A stretch of 42,923 bases of DNA from Eshraghiella sp051880035 (GCA_051880035.1 JBJENE010000042.1:1-42923); one strand, 5' to 3'; numbered from the stretch's first letter, positions 18,166-27,676 are shown. Numbers and translations are program-made. Notes: generated from the sequence alone by a model not told the origin.

Positions 18166-20457
18166 TTATGTCCGCACTTTGGTTCCTTTTCCGTCCCTCT
18201 TGGCCATTTTAAGCTTCTTAAGTGACAATTCCCTGCCCTTATAATCAACAGTAATGTCTGCGCCTTCAGGAATAAGATATACATCCTCTATTCCGTCATC
18301 ATCTGTCAGCTTAATACCTCTTACTCCCACTGCACCTTTTTTCTTTTCAGGTATCTCCTGTAACGGGAACTTAAGGAAAAATCCGTTCTGAGTCTGTAAT
18401 ACAACGGTCTGGCTGCTGATTATTTCCATCTCACCGTCAGAATCCGGCATAACCACCGAACGGGCGTCGGTAGCATATATCATGCTTACCTTGTCACCGT
18501 CGTTAAGCTTTGTTGCGGCAATCGTTCTCTTGGACGCCTCAAATTCGCTTCCGTCAACAAGCTTCATCATGCCCTTTACGGTAACAAATAAAAACTTTCT
18601 TGCTTTAAGTTTATCTGAGGAGCAAAGATATATTATCTCCTCTCCGGCACTGCTGTAATTACCCAGATTGTCAATAGGCGTACCCTTATCCCTGAATTTA
18701 CCGAACGGTACATCCATAACCTTAATCTGATGAAGGTTTCCATTATCAGTAAAGATACATATCTTTTCGGTATTCATACAGGTAAATACATATTTATTCT
18801 CTGCGTATACAGCATCCTTGTTGCGCTCAAACATTGAAAGATCAATTGTCTTGGCATATCCGAAGCGGTCCATGATAAATACAACTTCCTGCTCCGTAAT
18901 CTTAGGTTCCTCATATACTGCTGCCTCACTGTCTTCTATTACCGTAAGCCTCGGAACGCCATATTCCTTTTTGATATGCTCAAGGTCTTTTTTAATTACT
19001 CTTTTCATTGCCTTTTTACTTGAAAGAATTTCTTCGTACTCGGCAATCTTGGCAAGTGTCTCCTCATATTCTTTCTGAAGAGCCTCTATTTCAAGACCTA
19101 TCAATCTGTATAACTTGAGTTCCAGAATCGCAGTTGCCTGACGCTCTGTAAAATGAAGTTTGGAAGCGTCTTTTTTTGACTGTTCGGATTTAAATTTAAT
19201 ATCCTCCGTGTTACCTTCCATAAGGCATGCCTTGGCCTGTTTAAGGTTACTGCTGCCCCTTAAAATTTCAATAATAAGATCAATTATATTGCAGGCTTTA
19301 ATAAGTCCTTCCCTGACCTCTTTATTATCGTATTCTTTCTTGAGAAGGGTGTTATATTTCCTGGTATTAATTTCATACTGGAATTCCACATTGTAACGGA
19401 TAATGTCTTTAAGACCCAGGACTTCCGGTCTGCCGTTTGCAATTGTAAGCATATTTACACCGAATGTATCTTCAAGCTTTGTTTTCTTATAGAGAAGATT
19501 CTTAAGCTTATCGATATCGGCATTTTTCTTAAGTTCAAGAACTATCCTTATGCCTTCTTTGGATGACTCGTTGGAAACATCCACAATATCCTGGGTTTTC
19601 TTGGTTTCAATAAGGTCTACCACATCAGAAAGGAATTTGCTTATTCCCATCCCTATCATAGTATAAGGTATCTGGCTTATTACAAGTTTGTCCCTGTCTG
19701 ATTTTCTCTTACCCGGTTCAAACTCCACCTTGCCGCGCAGTTTTATTTTACCTGCGCCGGTCTCATAAATATCTTTTAGTTCACTTTTATTGATAACAAT
19801 GCCGCCTGTAGGAAAATCAGGTCCCGGAAGATATTCCATAAGTTCATCCGTGGTAATGCTTTCTTTATCCATGTAGGCTTCTACCGCATTGATTACCTCT
19901 ATAAGGTTATGTGTAGGGATACTTGTAGTCATACCTACCGCAATTCCCTCGGAGCCGTTAATAAGGATATTCGGAACCCTTACAGGAAGCACTGACGGCT
20001 CTTTTTCGGTCTCATCAAAGTTAGGCACAAAATCCACTACATTTTTGTCCAGGTCTTTAAGATATACCTCCTGGGTGAATTTTTTAAGTCTGGCCTCCGT
20101 ATATCGCATAGCAGCCGCTCCGTCACCTTCTATGGAGCCGAAATTTCCGTGACCGTCCACAAGAGCCATACCTTTTTTGAAATCCTGCTCCATTACGACA
20201 AGAGTTTCATATATGGAGCTGTCTCCGTGAGGATGATATTTACCCATTGCATCACCTACGATACGGGCAGATTTCCTGTGCGGTTTATCGTAATTAAGTC
20301 CCAGCTGGTCCATTGCATAAAGCACACGCCTCTGTACCGGTTTTAAGCCGTCTCTTACATCAGGCACCGCACGGGCGGTTATAACGCTCATGGAGTAATC
20401 GATATAGGACTTTTGCATAACATCCGAATATTCTGTTTTGATAATTGTTTCAGCCAT
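18166..20457 (-). CDS. parC: DNA topoisomerase IV subunit A (GyrA/ParC family)
   Basis: 763 residues. The breakage-reunion domain shows HPHGDS (75-80) and the catalytic Tyr119 in AMRYTEARL; the quinolone-region positions are Ser80 and Glu84. A coiled coil (about 400-490) is followed by a beta-propeller domain. The glycine/arginine-rich GyrA box (QRRGGRG type) that allows gyrase to wrap DNA is not visible at the expected place after FGYAKTIDLSMFERN, and the protein is shorter than usual GyrA, so ParC (decatenation) is preferred to GyrA. It follows parE with a 13-base gap. Naming relies on the missing box; family membership itself is certain. Confidence 0.88.
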   Translation of the reverse strand: MAETIIKTEYSDVMQKSYIDYSMSVITARAVPDVRDGLKPVQRRVLYAMDQLGLNYDKPHRKSARIVGDAMGKYHPHGDSSIYETLVVMEQDFKKGMALVDGHGNFGSIEGDGAAAMRYTEARLKKFTQEVYLKDLDKNVVDFVPNFDETEKEPSVLPVRVPNILINGSEGIAVGMTTSIPTHNLIEVINAVEAYMDKESITTDELMEYLPGPDFPTGGIVINKSELKDIYETGAGKIKLRGKVEFEPGKRKSDRDKLVISQIPYTMIGMGISKFLSDVVDLIETKKTQDIVDVSNESSKEGIRIVLELKKNADIDKLKNLLYKKTKLEDTFGVNMLTIANGRPEVLGLKDIIRYNVEFQYEINTRKYNTLLKKEYDNKEVREGLIKACNIIDLIIEILRGSSNLKQAKACLMEGNTEDIKFKSEQSKKDASKLHFTERQATAILELKLYRLIGLEIEALQKEYEETLAKIAEYEEILSSKKAMKRVIKKDLEHIKKEYGVPRLTVIEDSEAAVYEEPKITEQEVVFIMDRFGYAKTIDLSMFERNKDAVYAENKYVFTCMNTEKICIFTDNGNLHQIKVMDVPFGKFRDKGTPIDNLGNYSSAGEEIIYLCSSDKLKARKFLFVTVKGMMKLVDGSEFEASKRTIAATKLNDGDKVSMIYATDARSVVMPDSDGEMEIISSQTVVLQTQNGFFLKFPLQEIPEKKKGAVGVRGIKLTDDDGIEDVYLIPEGADITVDYKGRELSLKKLKMAKRDGKGTKVRT

Positions 20458-20470
20458 TTAAAGTCCCTCC

Positions 20471-22399
20471 TTATATATCCAGCTGTGCATCATGTGCATG
20501 GGAATGGATAAAATTCCTTCTTGGAGTAACATCTGTACCCATCAGCATGGATGTTACATCGGACGCCATTTTGGCATCCTCAATTTCAACCTGCTTAAGG
20601 ATTCTTGTTTCGGGATTCATAGTGGTCTCCCACAACTGTCTGTCATCCATCTCTCCAAGACCTTTATATCTTTGAAGGGTAAAACTGCTTCCCTCGTGTT
20701 CTTTTCTGTATTTTTCAAGTGCCTTGTCATCATACAGGTACTTTCCTTCGCCTTTCTTAGGAATAACCTTGTAAAGAGGCGGAGTTGCAAGATATACATG
20801 ACCTTCCTGAATAAGTTCAGGCATAAACCTGTAAAAGAATGTAAGGAGCAGTGTATCAATATGGGCACCGTCCACATCCGCATCGGTCATGAAAATTATT
20901 TTATCGTATTTCAGTTTTGAAATATCAAAGTCATTACCGTAGCCTTCCGAGAAGCCGCATCCGAAAGCGGTAATCATGGTCTTGATTTCAGCGTTGGCAA
21001 GCACCTTATCCATGGTAGCCTTTTCGACATTTAAAATCTTACCTCTTATCGGAAGAATAGCCTGGGTCTTACGGTTTCTGGCAGTCTTGGCAGAACCTCC
21101 CGCAGAATCTCCCTCTACAATGAAAATCTCGCATTCCTCCGGATTCCTGCTTTCACAGTTGGCAAGCTTTCCGTTGGTATCACATGAAAACTTCTGCTTA
21201 ACAAGGAGATTTGTCTTGGCCTTTTCCTCCTGTTTACGAATCTTGGCAGCCTTCTCTGCACATGCGATTACACTCTTTAAGGTCTCTAAATTTCGGTCAA
21301 AATAATGAACCAGCTCGTCCCCCGTAATATCGGCAACCACCTTGGCTGCGTCCTGGTTATCAAGCTTCGTCTTGGTCTGTCCTTCAAATCTCGGTTCCGG
21401 ATGCTTAATTGCTATTACGGCCGTCATTCCGTTACGGACATCATTACCCGTAAAGTTGGCATCTTTCTCTTTAAGAATTCCCAGTTCCTTGGCATACTGG
21501 TTAATAACCATTGTAAACTTGGTTTTGAATCCGGTCAGGTGGGTTCCGCCTTCCTGGGTATATATATTATTACAGAATCCGAGAATTTCCTCCTGAAACT
21601 CATCCACATACTGGAACGCACATTCAAATTCAATGCCTTCTTTGGTGCCCTTAAAATAGGCAACATCATGCACCGCAGTTTTGCCTTCATTGAGAGCCTT
21701 TACATATGCCGTAATTCCTTCTTCCTCATGAAAAACAAGTTTCTCTTCAAGACCCTTTCTGGCATCCTCATATATTATCGTAAGGCCAGGATTAAGATAT
21801 GCGGTTTCGTGAAGCCTGTTCTTAATACTGTCAGCCTTAAATTCCGTCTTTTCAAAAATAGTGCTGTCAGGAAGAAATGTGACGCTGGTTCCGGTGTCAT
21901 TTTTCCTGCAGGTTCCGCACTCCCTAAGCGGATAGCATACCCTTCCCTGCTCATAACGCTGTTCATACACAATTCCGCCTGTTTTAATTCTTACCTCAAG
22001 CCATGTGGAAAGAGCATTTACAACAGACGCACCTACACCATGAAGACCGCCGGAAATCTTATATCCTCCGTCTCCGAACTTTCCTCCGGCATGAAGCATT
22101 GTAAAAACCACCTCTACCGCCGGAATTCCCGCCTTAGGGTGAATACCTATAGGGATACCTCGTCCGTTATCGGTTATGGTTGCGGTACCGTCGTTATTGA
22201 GAGTTACGCTTATGGTATCACAGTATCCTCCCAAATGCTCGTCTACCGAATTATCCGCTATTTCATAAATCAGATGGTTAAGACCTTTGGTGGAAACACT
22301 TCCGATATACATACCCGGTCTTTTTCTGACTGCTTCAAGTCCTTCAAGAATTGAAATGCTGGAGGCATCATATTTTGCCCCGTTCTCAACTTTTGCCAT
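20471..22399 (-). CDS. parE: DNA topoisomerase IV subunit B (GyrB/ParE family)
   Basis: 642 residues. The GHKL ATPase domain has EIADNSVDE (E46, N50) and DNGRGIP, and the conserved LHGVGASVVNALS glycine-rich loop; the TOPRIM domain has EGDSAGGSAK and DADVDGAHI; the C-terminus ends in the usual RRNFIHSHA block. It provides ATP hydrolysis and the gate for the heterotetramer with the downstream ParC. The start at 22399 is preferred, since the protein then begins just before the canonical SILEGLEAVRKRPGMYIG; the frame upstream is open to 22495 but lacks family similarity. The AAGGAA site is about 11 bases upstream. Confidence 0.9.
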   Translation of the reverse strand: MAKVENGAKYDASSISILEGLEAVRKRPGMYIGSVSTKGLNHLIYEIADNSVDEHLGGYCDTISVTLNNDGTATITDNGRGIPIGIHPKAGIPAVEVVFTMLHAGGKFGDGGYKISGGLHGVGASVVNALSTWLEVRIKTGGIVYEQRYEQGRVCYPLRECGTCRKNDTGTSVTFLPDSTIFEKTEFKADSIKNRLHETAYLNPGLTIIYEDARKGLEEKLVFHEEEGITAYVKALNEGKTAVHDVAYFKGTKEGIEFECAFQYVDEFQEEILGFCNNIYTQEGGTHLTGFKTKFTMVINQYAKELGILKEKDANFTGNDVRNGMTAVIAIKHPEPRFEGQTKTKLDNQDAAKVVADITGDELVHYFDRNLETLKSVIACAEKAAKIRKQEEKAKTNLLVKQKFSCDTNGKLANCESRNPEECEIFIVEGDSAGGSAKTARNRKTQAILPIRGKILNVEKATMDKVLANAEIKTMITAFGCGFSEGYGNDFDISKLKYDKIIFMTDADVDGAHIDTLLLTFFYRFMPELIQEGHVYLATPPLYKVIPKKGEGKYLYDDKALEKYRKEHEGSSFTLQRYKGLGEMDDRQLWETTMNPETRILKQVEIEDAKMASDVTSMLMGTDVTPRRNFIHSHAHDAQLDI

Positions 22400-22544
22400 A
22401 CATCCAAAATTCCTTTCTACATATATCCTGTCTGCACCGGACATAAGAATCTGCCCACAAATGCAAAACGGACCTGCCTCAATATATAATACCACTATAT
22501 ATTGTTACAAGTCCATCATTTTTTCACCAAATATTGGGATTTGC

Positions 22545-24074
22545 TCATTCTTCCTTTGCAAGCTTAAGCTCAAACCAGAAAGTACTTCCTTTACCCACCG
22601 ATGAATCAACTCCGTATTTGGCATTATGCAGTTTTAATATGTTATGCACAATTGACAATCCAAGTCCCGATCCCTGAACGGCTCTCTTATGGTTTTTGTC
22701 AACTTTGTAATATCTGTCCCAGATATTTTCCAGCTCATCAGGCTCAATTCCTTTACCGTGGTCGGTTACCTGAAGTCTTACTATATTGCCGTGTACAATC
22801 TGCTTTACCACAACTTCTTTATCTTCTCCCGCATAGTTTATGGCATTGTTAATGAGATTATATACAACCTGATAAATTTTGTATTCATCGGCATATACTT
22901 TTACATTATCCCTGTATTCAAATTTTATGGTGTATCCGCTCTGTTCCGTCAGTTTTGAAAATCTGTTCATAACATTTAAAATATTGGTGGTAAAATCGAA
23001 TACATTTCTGTTAAGCTCAGTTACGCCGGCCTGAAGTTTGGATAAGTCCAGAAGGTCATTTACAAGCACGGTAAGTCTCTTCGCCTCATCTATTACAACC
23101 TGTACATTTTCAGGACTGTTTTCTCCCGGAATATCCCTCATTACCTCAGCATATGCGGTAATCATGGTAAGAGGAGTCCTAAGGTCATGGGACACATTTG
23201 CGAGCAGTTCCTTTTGAAGTCTTTCGGAGCGGCCCAGTTCCACGGCTGCATAATCAAGAGTCCTTGAAAGTTCCCAGACCTCCTTATATCCTTTTTCTTC
23301 AAAAGAGACATCGAAATTGCCGTCCGCAAGATGTTTTGCAGACTCATTAATCCTTACAATAGGTCTTGACACCAGTCTTGATATAATAAAGGCAAGAGAT
23401 GTTGCAAGGAGTACAAAAATAGCGGATATATATACAAACTGTATCCTGAGCGTATTTATTGTTGCCTCTACGGGTGTAATTAACGAGCTTATCAAAAGAA
23501 CATAGTCGGAGCCGTTGGTATTTCTGATTAAACGCACATATACCACGCTCACGGCATCTTCTTCCTTATCTTTCGGGATATCGTCCGAAAACCTTTCTTT
23601 ATCTCCCTCCGGCTCTTTATCGGGAATCGGTTCAAACGGAGGCAGACTTTCTCCTTCGCTTTCGGTTTCTTTGGAATCAAAATCCCTGTATCGTCCGCCT
23701 ACCTCAAACATAACCGAGCCGTTGTTAGCTTCCGCTTTTTGGATAAATGAAGCCATCTGTTCAGGCTTGTAAATATATATGTGGCTGTTATACGGCAGAT
23801 TTGCTTTGTATACACTTTTTCCACTCTCTGTCGTTATATTAATACTCAAATCATATTCATCGGCCAGTTCATGCATATATTCTTCAAGATTTTCCGAATC
23901 TATGTTGTCAAGAAGTTTTTCCGCCGCTTTCTCAAGCTGGTTCTTTTTAATTTTTTTGTAAAAATTATCCAGCTGTACAATCTGGAAAAACCACAAAAGC
24001 AGAAGCAGAACAGCCGTGAACCCTATCAGGTACATGAAAACTTTAACTTTAATGCTGCTTTTCTTATGATTCAA
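22545..24074 (-). CDS. membrane sensor histidine kinase
   Basis: 509 residues. Membrane segments at about 12-32 and 211-232 frame an extracytoplasmic sensor of about 175 residues; its second half (130-175) is strongly acidic and proline-rich. HAMP follows (about 233-285), then the dimerisation domain with phospho-acceptor His296 in SHDLRTPLT, and the ATP-binding domain with the N box (NLINNAINYAG), G1 (DHGKGI) and G2 (GSGLGLSIV). It autophosphorylates and passes phosphate to the regulator encoded 42 bases upstream. The start codon appears to be TTG, with GGAG 12 bases upstream. The signal is unknown. Confidence 0.93.
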   Translation of the reverse strand: MNHKKSSIKVKVFMYLIGFTAVLLLLLWFFQIVQLDNFYKKIKKNQLEKAAEKLLDNIDSENLEEYMHELADEYDLSINITTESGKSVYKANLPYNSHIYIYKPEQMASFIQKAEANNGSVMFEVGGRYRDFDSKETESEGESLPPFEPIPDKEPEGDKERFSDDIPKDKEEDAVSVVYVRLIRNTNGSDYVLLISSLITPVEATINTLRIQFVYISAIFVLLATSLAFIISRLVSRPIVRINESAKHLADGNFDVSFEEKGYKEVWELSRTLDYAAVELGRSERLQKELLANVSHDLRTPLTMITAYAEVMRDIPGENSPENVQVVIDEAKRLTVLVNDLLDLSKLQAGVTELNRNVFDFTTNILNVMNRFSKLTEQSGYTIKFEYRDNVKVYADEYKIYQVVYNLINNAINYAGEDKEVVVKQIVHGNIVRLQVTDHGKGIEPDELENIWDRYYKVDKNHKRAVQGSGLGLSIVHNILKLHNAKYGVDSSVGKGSTFWFELKLAKEE

Positions 24075-24116
24075 AATATAATTTTACTCCTTCCCATCAG
24101 TGTCTTATATTACACT

Positions 24117-24803
24117 TTAGCTTTCAAAACGATACCCCACTCCGCGTAAGGTTACGAGAAAATTTCTGTATGGTCCGAGACTGCTTCTTAACAGCTTAAT
24201 ATGTGTATCAAGGGTTCTGTCGTCTCCGTAGTAATCATATCCCCAGACCTCGGTTATAAGTTTTTCTCTGGTAAGTGCAATTCCGTGATTCCGCACCATA
24301 TAGAATAAAAGGTCATATTCCTTTGGCGTCATGTTAATCTGCTTACCGTCAATTTTGACGATTCTTGCTGTGAAATCCACGGTAAGACCTTCTTTGGTAA
24401 AAATATCACGGCCGGATTCTTTGTTATCTGCTGCCCTTTTCTTACCGTTACGGTTAATGACAGCTTTAACCCGCAATAAAAGTTCTCTCGGGGAAAAAGG
24501 CTTAACCACATAATCGTCTATTCCCAGCTCAAAGCCGTGAATCTTATCGTATTCTTCACCTCTTGCCGAAAGCATGATTACCGGAATGCTTTTTATTTTA
24601 AAGATTTCGCTGCAGGCAGAAAAGCCGTCCAGTTCCGGCATCATCACATCCATGATGATAAGGTCATAGTCATTGGCTTTGACTTTCATCACGGCCTCCA
24701 TACCGTCGCCGGCTTCATCTACCTCATATCCCTCAAATTCTCCGTATTTCCGAATTATGGTACGAATCTTCTCTTCATCGTCCACCACAAGCAGTCTGTC
24801 CAT
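24117..24803 (-). CDS. OmpR/PhoB-family response regulator
   Basis: 228 residues. Receiver domain with the acidic pair VVDDE, phospho-acceptor Asp52 (IIMDVMMPELDG), the Ser/Thr site MLSARGE and Lys101 (VVKPFSP). The C-terminal winged helix (about 130-228) has the usual PKEYDLLFYMVRNHG, DYYGDDRTLDTHIKLLR and VRGVGYRFE-like ending. It is a DNA-binding regulator controlled by the adjacent kinase. The start at 24803 follows GAGGAGG by 7 bases; the in-frame ATG at 24818 is too close to that site. Confidence 0.94.
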   Translation of the reverse strand: MDRLLVVDDEEKIRTIIRKYGEFEGYEVDEAGDGMEAVMKVKANDYDLIIMDVMMPELDGFSACSEIFKIKSIPVIMLSARGEEYDKIHGFELGIDDYVVKPFSPRELLLRVKAVINRNGKKRAADNKESGRDIFTKEGLTVDFTARIVKIDGKQINMTPKEYDLLFYMVRNHGIALTREKLITEVWGYDYYGDDRTLDTHIKLLRSSLGPYRNFLVTLRGVGYRFES

Positions 24804-24827
24804 CAAATACCTCCTCATAATTAATAA

Positions 24828-24878
24828 AAGACCGTCACTTTACATACATACAGAATACAATGGTAATGTGACGGTCTT
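24828..24878 (-). terminator. terminator of thrC
   Basis: Arms AAGACCGTCAC and GTGACGGTCTT (11 bp) with a 29-base loop; on the minus strand the stem is followed by TTATTAATT. It lies just past the thrC stop and before the response-regulator start. Confidence 0.65.
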
Positions 24879-24886
24879 GTGTTGTA

Positions 24887-26380
24887 TTATTTAATATTAA
24901 GTATATTTTTTACAGTCTGCTTCATTTCTGTTTTATCACACACGGTATTATGAAGTACAGGTGCCGTACGAATCTCGTCTATTGCCTTAGGAACTTTTAC
25001 ATTGGCAATTCTGCTGAGTTCATCCACAAGTTCAAAATCAGACATGGAATCGTATTTGGATTTATCGATTGCGTCCATAACGCTTCTTGTGAATTTAAAC
25101 GGACTTGCGGTTGAGGCAATGACAGTTTTGGTCTCGTCATGAGTATCAGCTTTGTATTTGTTGTATACACATGCACCGACTGCCGTATGGGTATCGATTA
25201 CATATCCTGTATTCTCATAAATGGACTTGATTGTGTCGGCAGTCTCCTGCTCGCTTGCATAATTGCCGTAAAAATCTTTTAATTCTTCCTGCATCTTAGG
25301 AGTGATGGAGTATTTTCCTTCTGTCTTAAGGCTTTCCATAAGAGATTTATTGGTATCTGCATCGTCTCCCGCGATTTTGTATATAAGTCTTTCAAGGTTG
25401 CTGGAGATAAGTATATCCATTGAAGGAGAACTTGTAAGGACAAATTCCCTGTTCCTGTCGTATACGCCGGTGGAGAAGAAATCAAACAATACTTTATTCT
25501 CATTGGATGCACAGATAAATCTGGCAACAGGAAGTCCCATGCATGAAGCATAATATGCCGCAAGAATATTTCCGAAATTACCGGTAGGAACTACCACATT
25601 AATCTTCTCTCCGTCGGAAATTTCGCCGTCTGCCAGAAGTCTTGTATATGCATATACATAATATACAATCTGCGGAACGAGGCGTCCGATATTAATGGAG
25701 TTAGCTGATGAGAACTGGCATCCTGCCGCGTCAAGCTCTTTTGCAAGTTCTTCATCTCCGAACATATTTTTAACACCTGTCTGGGCATCATCAAAATTAC
25801 CGTGAATACCTACAACATATGTATTATTACCTTTCTGGGTAACCATCTGTTTTTCCTGAATCGGGCTTACACCGTTCTTAGGATAGAATACAATGATCCT
25901 GGTACCTTCAACATCCGCGAAACCTGCCAGAGCGGCTTTGCCGGTGTCACCTGATGTTGCGGTAAGGATAACGATGTCATTCTTAATATTGTTCTTCCTT
26001 GCACTGGTTGTAAGAAGATGCGGAAGAATTGAAAGAGCCATATCCTTAAAGGCAATTGTTGCTCCGTGGAAAAGTTCCAGATAATATGCTCCGCATGCCT
26101 TAACCATAGGTGCAATCTCTTCGGTATCGAATTTACTGTCATATGCCTTTTCAATACATTTCTTAAGTTCTTCTTCCGTAAAATCGGTAAGAAATAATTT
26201 CATAACCTCATATGCAACCTGCTTATAATCCATTGCAGCAAGCTCTTTTAAACTGACATCCAGTGCCGGAATACTCTCTGGAACATAGAGGCCGCCGTCG
26301 GCAGCAAGTCCTTTAAGTATCGCCTGTGAAGCAGTAACTTTAACATCAGGATTTCTAGTACTCCTATATAACAGACTCAT
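24887..26380 (-). CDS. thrC: threonine synthase
   Basis: 497 residues, the long bacterial/fungal class of threonine synthase. It converts O-phospho-L-homoserine to threonine with pyridoxal phosphate in the cytoplasm. PLP lysine K112 sits in LFHGATIAFKDMA; the phosphate-binding loop TATSGDTGKAAL and the GNFGN motif are present. The N-terminus (RSTRNPDVKVTASQAILKGL, 20 residues quoted) is the family's usual entry. Single-gene unit with its own promoter at 26417-26446 and a terminator downstream. No thrB or hom gene is nearby. Confidence 0.96.
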   Translation of the reverse strand: MSLLYRSTRNPDVKVTASQAILKGLAADGGLYVPESIPALDVSLKELAAMDYKQVAYEVMKLFLTDFTEEELKKCIEKAYDSKFDTEEIAPMVKACGAYYLELFHGATIAFKDMALSILPHLLTTSARKNNIKNDIVILTATSGDTGKAALAGFADVEGTRIIVFYPKNGVSPIQEKQMVTQKGNNTYVVGIHGNFDDAQTGVKNMFGDEELAKELDAAGCQFSSANSINIGRLVPQIVYYVYAYTRLLADGEISDGEKINVVVPTGNFGNILAAYYASCMGLPVARFICASNENKVLFDFFSTGVYDRNREFVLTSSPSMDILISSNLERLIYKIAGDDADTNKSLMESLKTEGKYSITPKMQEELKDFYGNYASEQETADTIKSIYENTGYVIDTHTAVGACVYNKYKADTHDETKTVIASTASPFKFTRSVMDAIDKSKYDSMSDFELVDELSRIANVKVPKAIDEIRTAPVLHNTVCDKTEMKQTVKNILNIK

Positions 26381-26416
26381 TTTAACTTAATACCACCTTT
26401 TTTATAAATTTGCACC

Positions 26417-26446
26417 ATTATAGCATAACATTTCAATAAAATACAA
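26417..26446 (-). promoter_or_regulatory. sigma-70 promoter of thrC
   Basis: Minus strand TTGTAT (26441-26446), 18-base spacer, TATAAT (26417-26422) preceded by TGC, an extended -10. It ends 37 bases before the thrC start. Confidence 0.7.
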
Positions 26447-26474
26447 GCATTATAGGATATGTTTCGTAAAATAG

Positions 26475-26514
26475 AAAAAAATCAGCCACATTTTTTGTGA
26501 CTGATTCTTTTTTT
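26475..26514 (-). terminator. bidirectional-type intrinsic terminator
   Basis: Stem AATCAGcCACA / TGTGaCTGATT with a short T-rich loop and runs of seven A/T on each side. It terminates the cell-wall hydrolase gene from the right, and its symmetry would also stop plus-strand transcription. Confidence 0.85.
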
Positions 26515-26530
26515 CGGCTATTTTTCCTTA

Positions 26531-27286
26531 CTAATTTACGAAGAAAACATGCCCGCCGTATTCAAATAATCTTGTAAGATGACTTGCATGCCAGCTTCCT
26601 TCTCCGGCATGGGAAAGTGCAGCAAAAAATGTTGCTCCCATGGAATAATCTTCTCCATACAATGCCCTGTTTACGGCCTCGGTTGTGGATGCCGTTACTT
26701 TTACTTTGTAAAATCTTCCATCCATAACCGGCTGGAACTGTTCGCCGTTCCCCTGAAAAATAACTTCTGTAACAGAGTTGGGGAAATCGTTTCTTTTTAC
26801 CCTGTTGATAATTACATTTGCAACAAGTATTTTGGACTTTATATCGCCTCCTGTTGCTTCTGCCTCAACAATTTTAAGAAAATTACCGTAATCTTCTTCT
26901 GAATAAGAAATAACCGGTTCCGGCTTTTCTTCTTTAGTTTCTGTTTCTTTAACAACCTTGTCTTCATCTGCTTCTGCCTCAGGCTTATCTGAAAGCTTAA
27001 TCTCGCTTTTCACCTGATTAAGAACTTCAGACTCAGTAAAGGTTTCTTCTTCCGGAATTTCATATGAATATTCCGGGTCCGGTCTGTCAGATGTTACTAC
27101 AGACTCAGCCGTCTGCCCGTAATTATGTAGGTCATTATCCGAAATACTGTTTCCGTATACCACGGCATCCGTAAAGATTCCCGCGGTAAGGAATACTGCT
27201 GCTGTCGTAATAACAACCTTGCGCTTACCGAAGAATTTGCGTCCGGCTGAAAGGACCTTGTGAAGAATTGAGTTCATACTATGCAT
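26531..27286 (-). CDS. SleB-like cell wall hydrolase
   Basis: 251 residues. A membrane anchor or uncleaved signal (about 19-42, VVITTAAVFLTAG) is followed by a Glu/Lys-rich linker (about 60-125) and a C-terminal hydrolase domain (about 130-251) with EAEATGGDIKSKILVANVIINR, (first 20 residues of this block suffice: the catalytic Glu is in IVEAEATGG), VTEVIFQ and GATFFAALSHAGEGSWH. This domain is that of SleB/CwlJ lytic enzymes acting on peptidoglycan. The linker length suggests it works at a distance from the membrane. ATG at 27286 has AAGAGG 5 bases upstream, and that site can pair with the 5' end of the message (see leader). Confidence 0.88.
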   Translation of the reverse strand: MHSMNSILHKVLSAGRKFFGKRKVVITTAAVFLTAGIFTDAVVYGNSISDNDLHNYGQTAESVVTSDRPDPEYSYEIPEEETFTESEVLNQVKSEIKLSDKPEAEADEDKVVKETETKEEKPEPVISYSEEDYGNFLKIVEAEATGGDIKSKILVANVIINRVKRNDFPNSVTEVIFQGNGEQFQPVMDGRFYKVKVTASTTEAVNRALYGEDYSMGATFFAALSHAGEGSWHASHLTRLFEYGGHVFFVN

Positions 27287-27347
27287 ATTTACCTCTTTTC
27301 CTGGTTCTTACTTACCCTTATGAGGGTTTAGTTCTCCTGACAAGAGG
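27287..27347 (-). promoter_or_regulatory. structured 5' leader that can hide the ribosome site
   Basis: The predicted transcript begins near 27343-27348 with CCTCTT, which is complementary to the AAGAGG ribosome site at 27292-27297. Between them lies a small hairpin ACCCT-TATG-loop-AGGGT (27314-27327). The pairing would close a roughly 56-base domain and block translation. No known riboswitch consensus was recognised. Confidence 0.4.
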
Positions 27348-27349
27348 CA

Positions 27350-27378
27350 ATTATGGTAAAACTCCATTAAGTTGTCAA
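27350..27378 (-). promoter_or_regulatory. sigma-70 promoter of the cell wall hydrolase gene
   Basis: Minus strand TTGACA (27373-27378), 17-base spacer, CATAAT (27350-27355). Confidence 0.75.
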
Positions 27379-27642
27379 CATAATTGGAATTTTTTGGTAA
27401 TTTCTACCCGTGTAACATTTTTGTAACATTTTTGTCCGTTATTTTGTACATAAAACCGTACTTTTCCTAAGTTTTTTTATAAAATCCGCCAGTTATTTTT
27501 TCCATGCAATTTATCATGCTAAATTCTTAATTAGTTAATATTGTTTATTTCATCCCATTTTTTGCGTATTTTTCTTTAATAAAGTGGGGAATATATCCAT
27601 TTTTTTATCTTTTTTCATTGAAGTTGACCCATTTTTGCTTTA
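27379..27642. other. T-rich spacer without a gene
   Basis: Very T-rich on the plus strand, no credible reading frame. The only structure noted is an 11-bp unit TGTAACATTTT repeated twice in tandem (27411-27432), just upstream of the hydrolase promoter. Confidence 0.6.
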
Positions 27643-27676
27643 AAAAATGTAAGAGATTGAATTCTCTTACATTTTT
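27643..27676. repeat. 14-bp perfect inverted repeat over the AP2 gene's -35 box
   Basis: Arms AAAAATGTAAGAGA and TCTCTTACATTTTT (27643-27656, 27663-27676) with TTGAAT as the 6-base centre. The centre is itself the -35 box of the downstream promoter, so an operator for a dimeric regulator is a fair guess; a weak terminator is the alternative. Confidence 0.7.

Noticed and set aside
18166..20457. Assignment as gyrase A
   Set aside because: The GyrA box needed for DNA wrapping is not seen and the protein is shorter than typical GyrA; ParC fits better, although annotation as gyrase is common for such paralogues.
21305..22354. 349-codon plus-strand frame
   Set aside because: It is the antisense of parE, without ribosome site or family features; parE motifs are unambiguous.
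24887..24900. Separate small gene between thrC and the response regulator
   Set aside because: The gap holds only a terminator and the regulator's ribosome site.
27287..27347. c-di-AMP (ydaO-type) riboswitch upstream of the SleB-like gene
   Set aside because: The leader is about 60 bases, too short, and the known conserved blocks are not visible.
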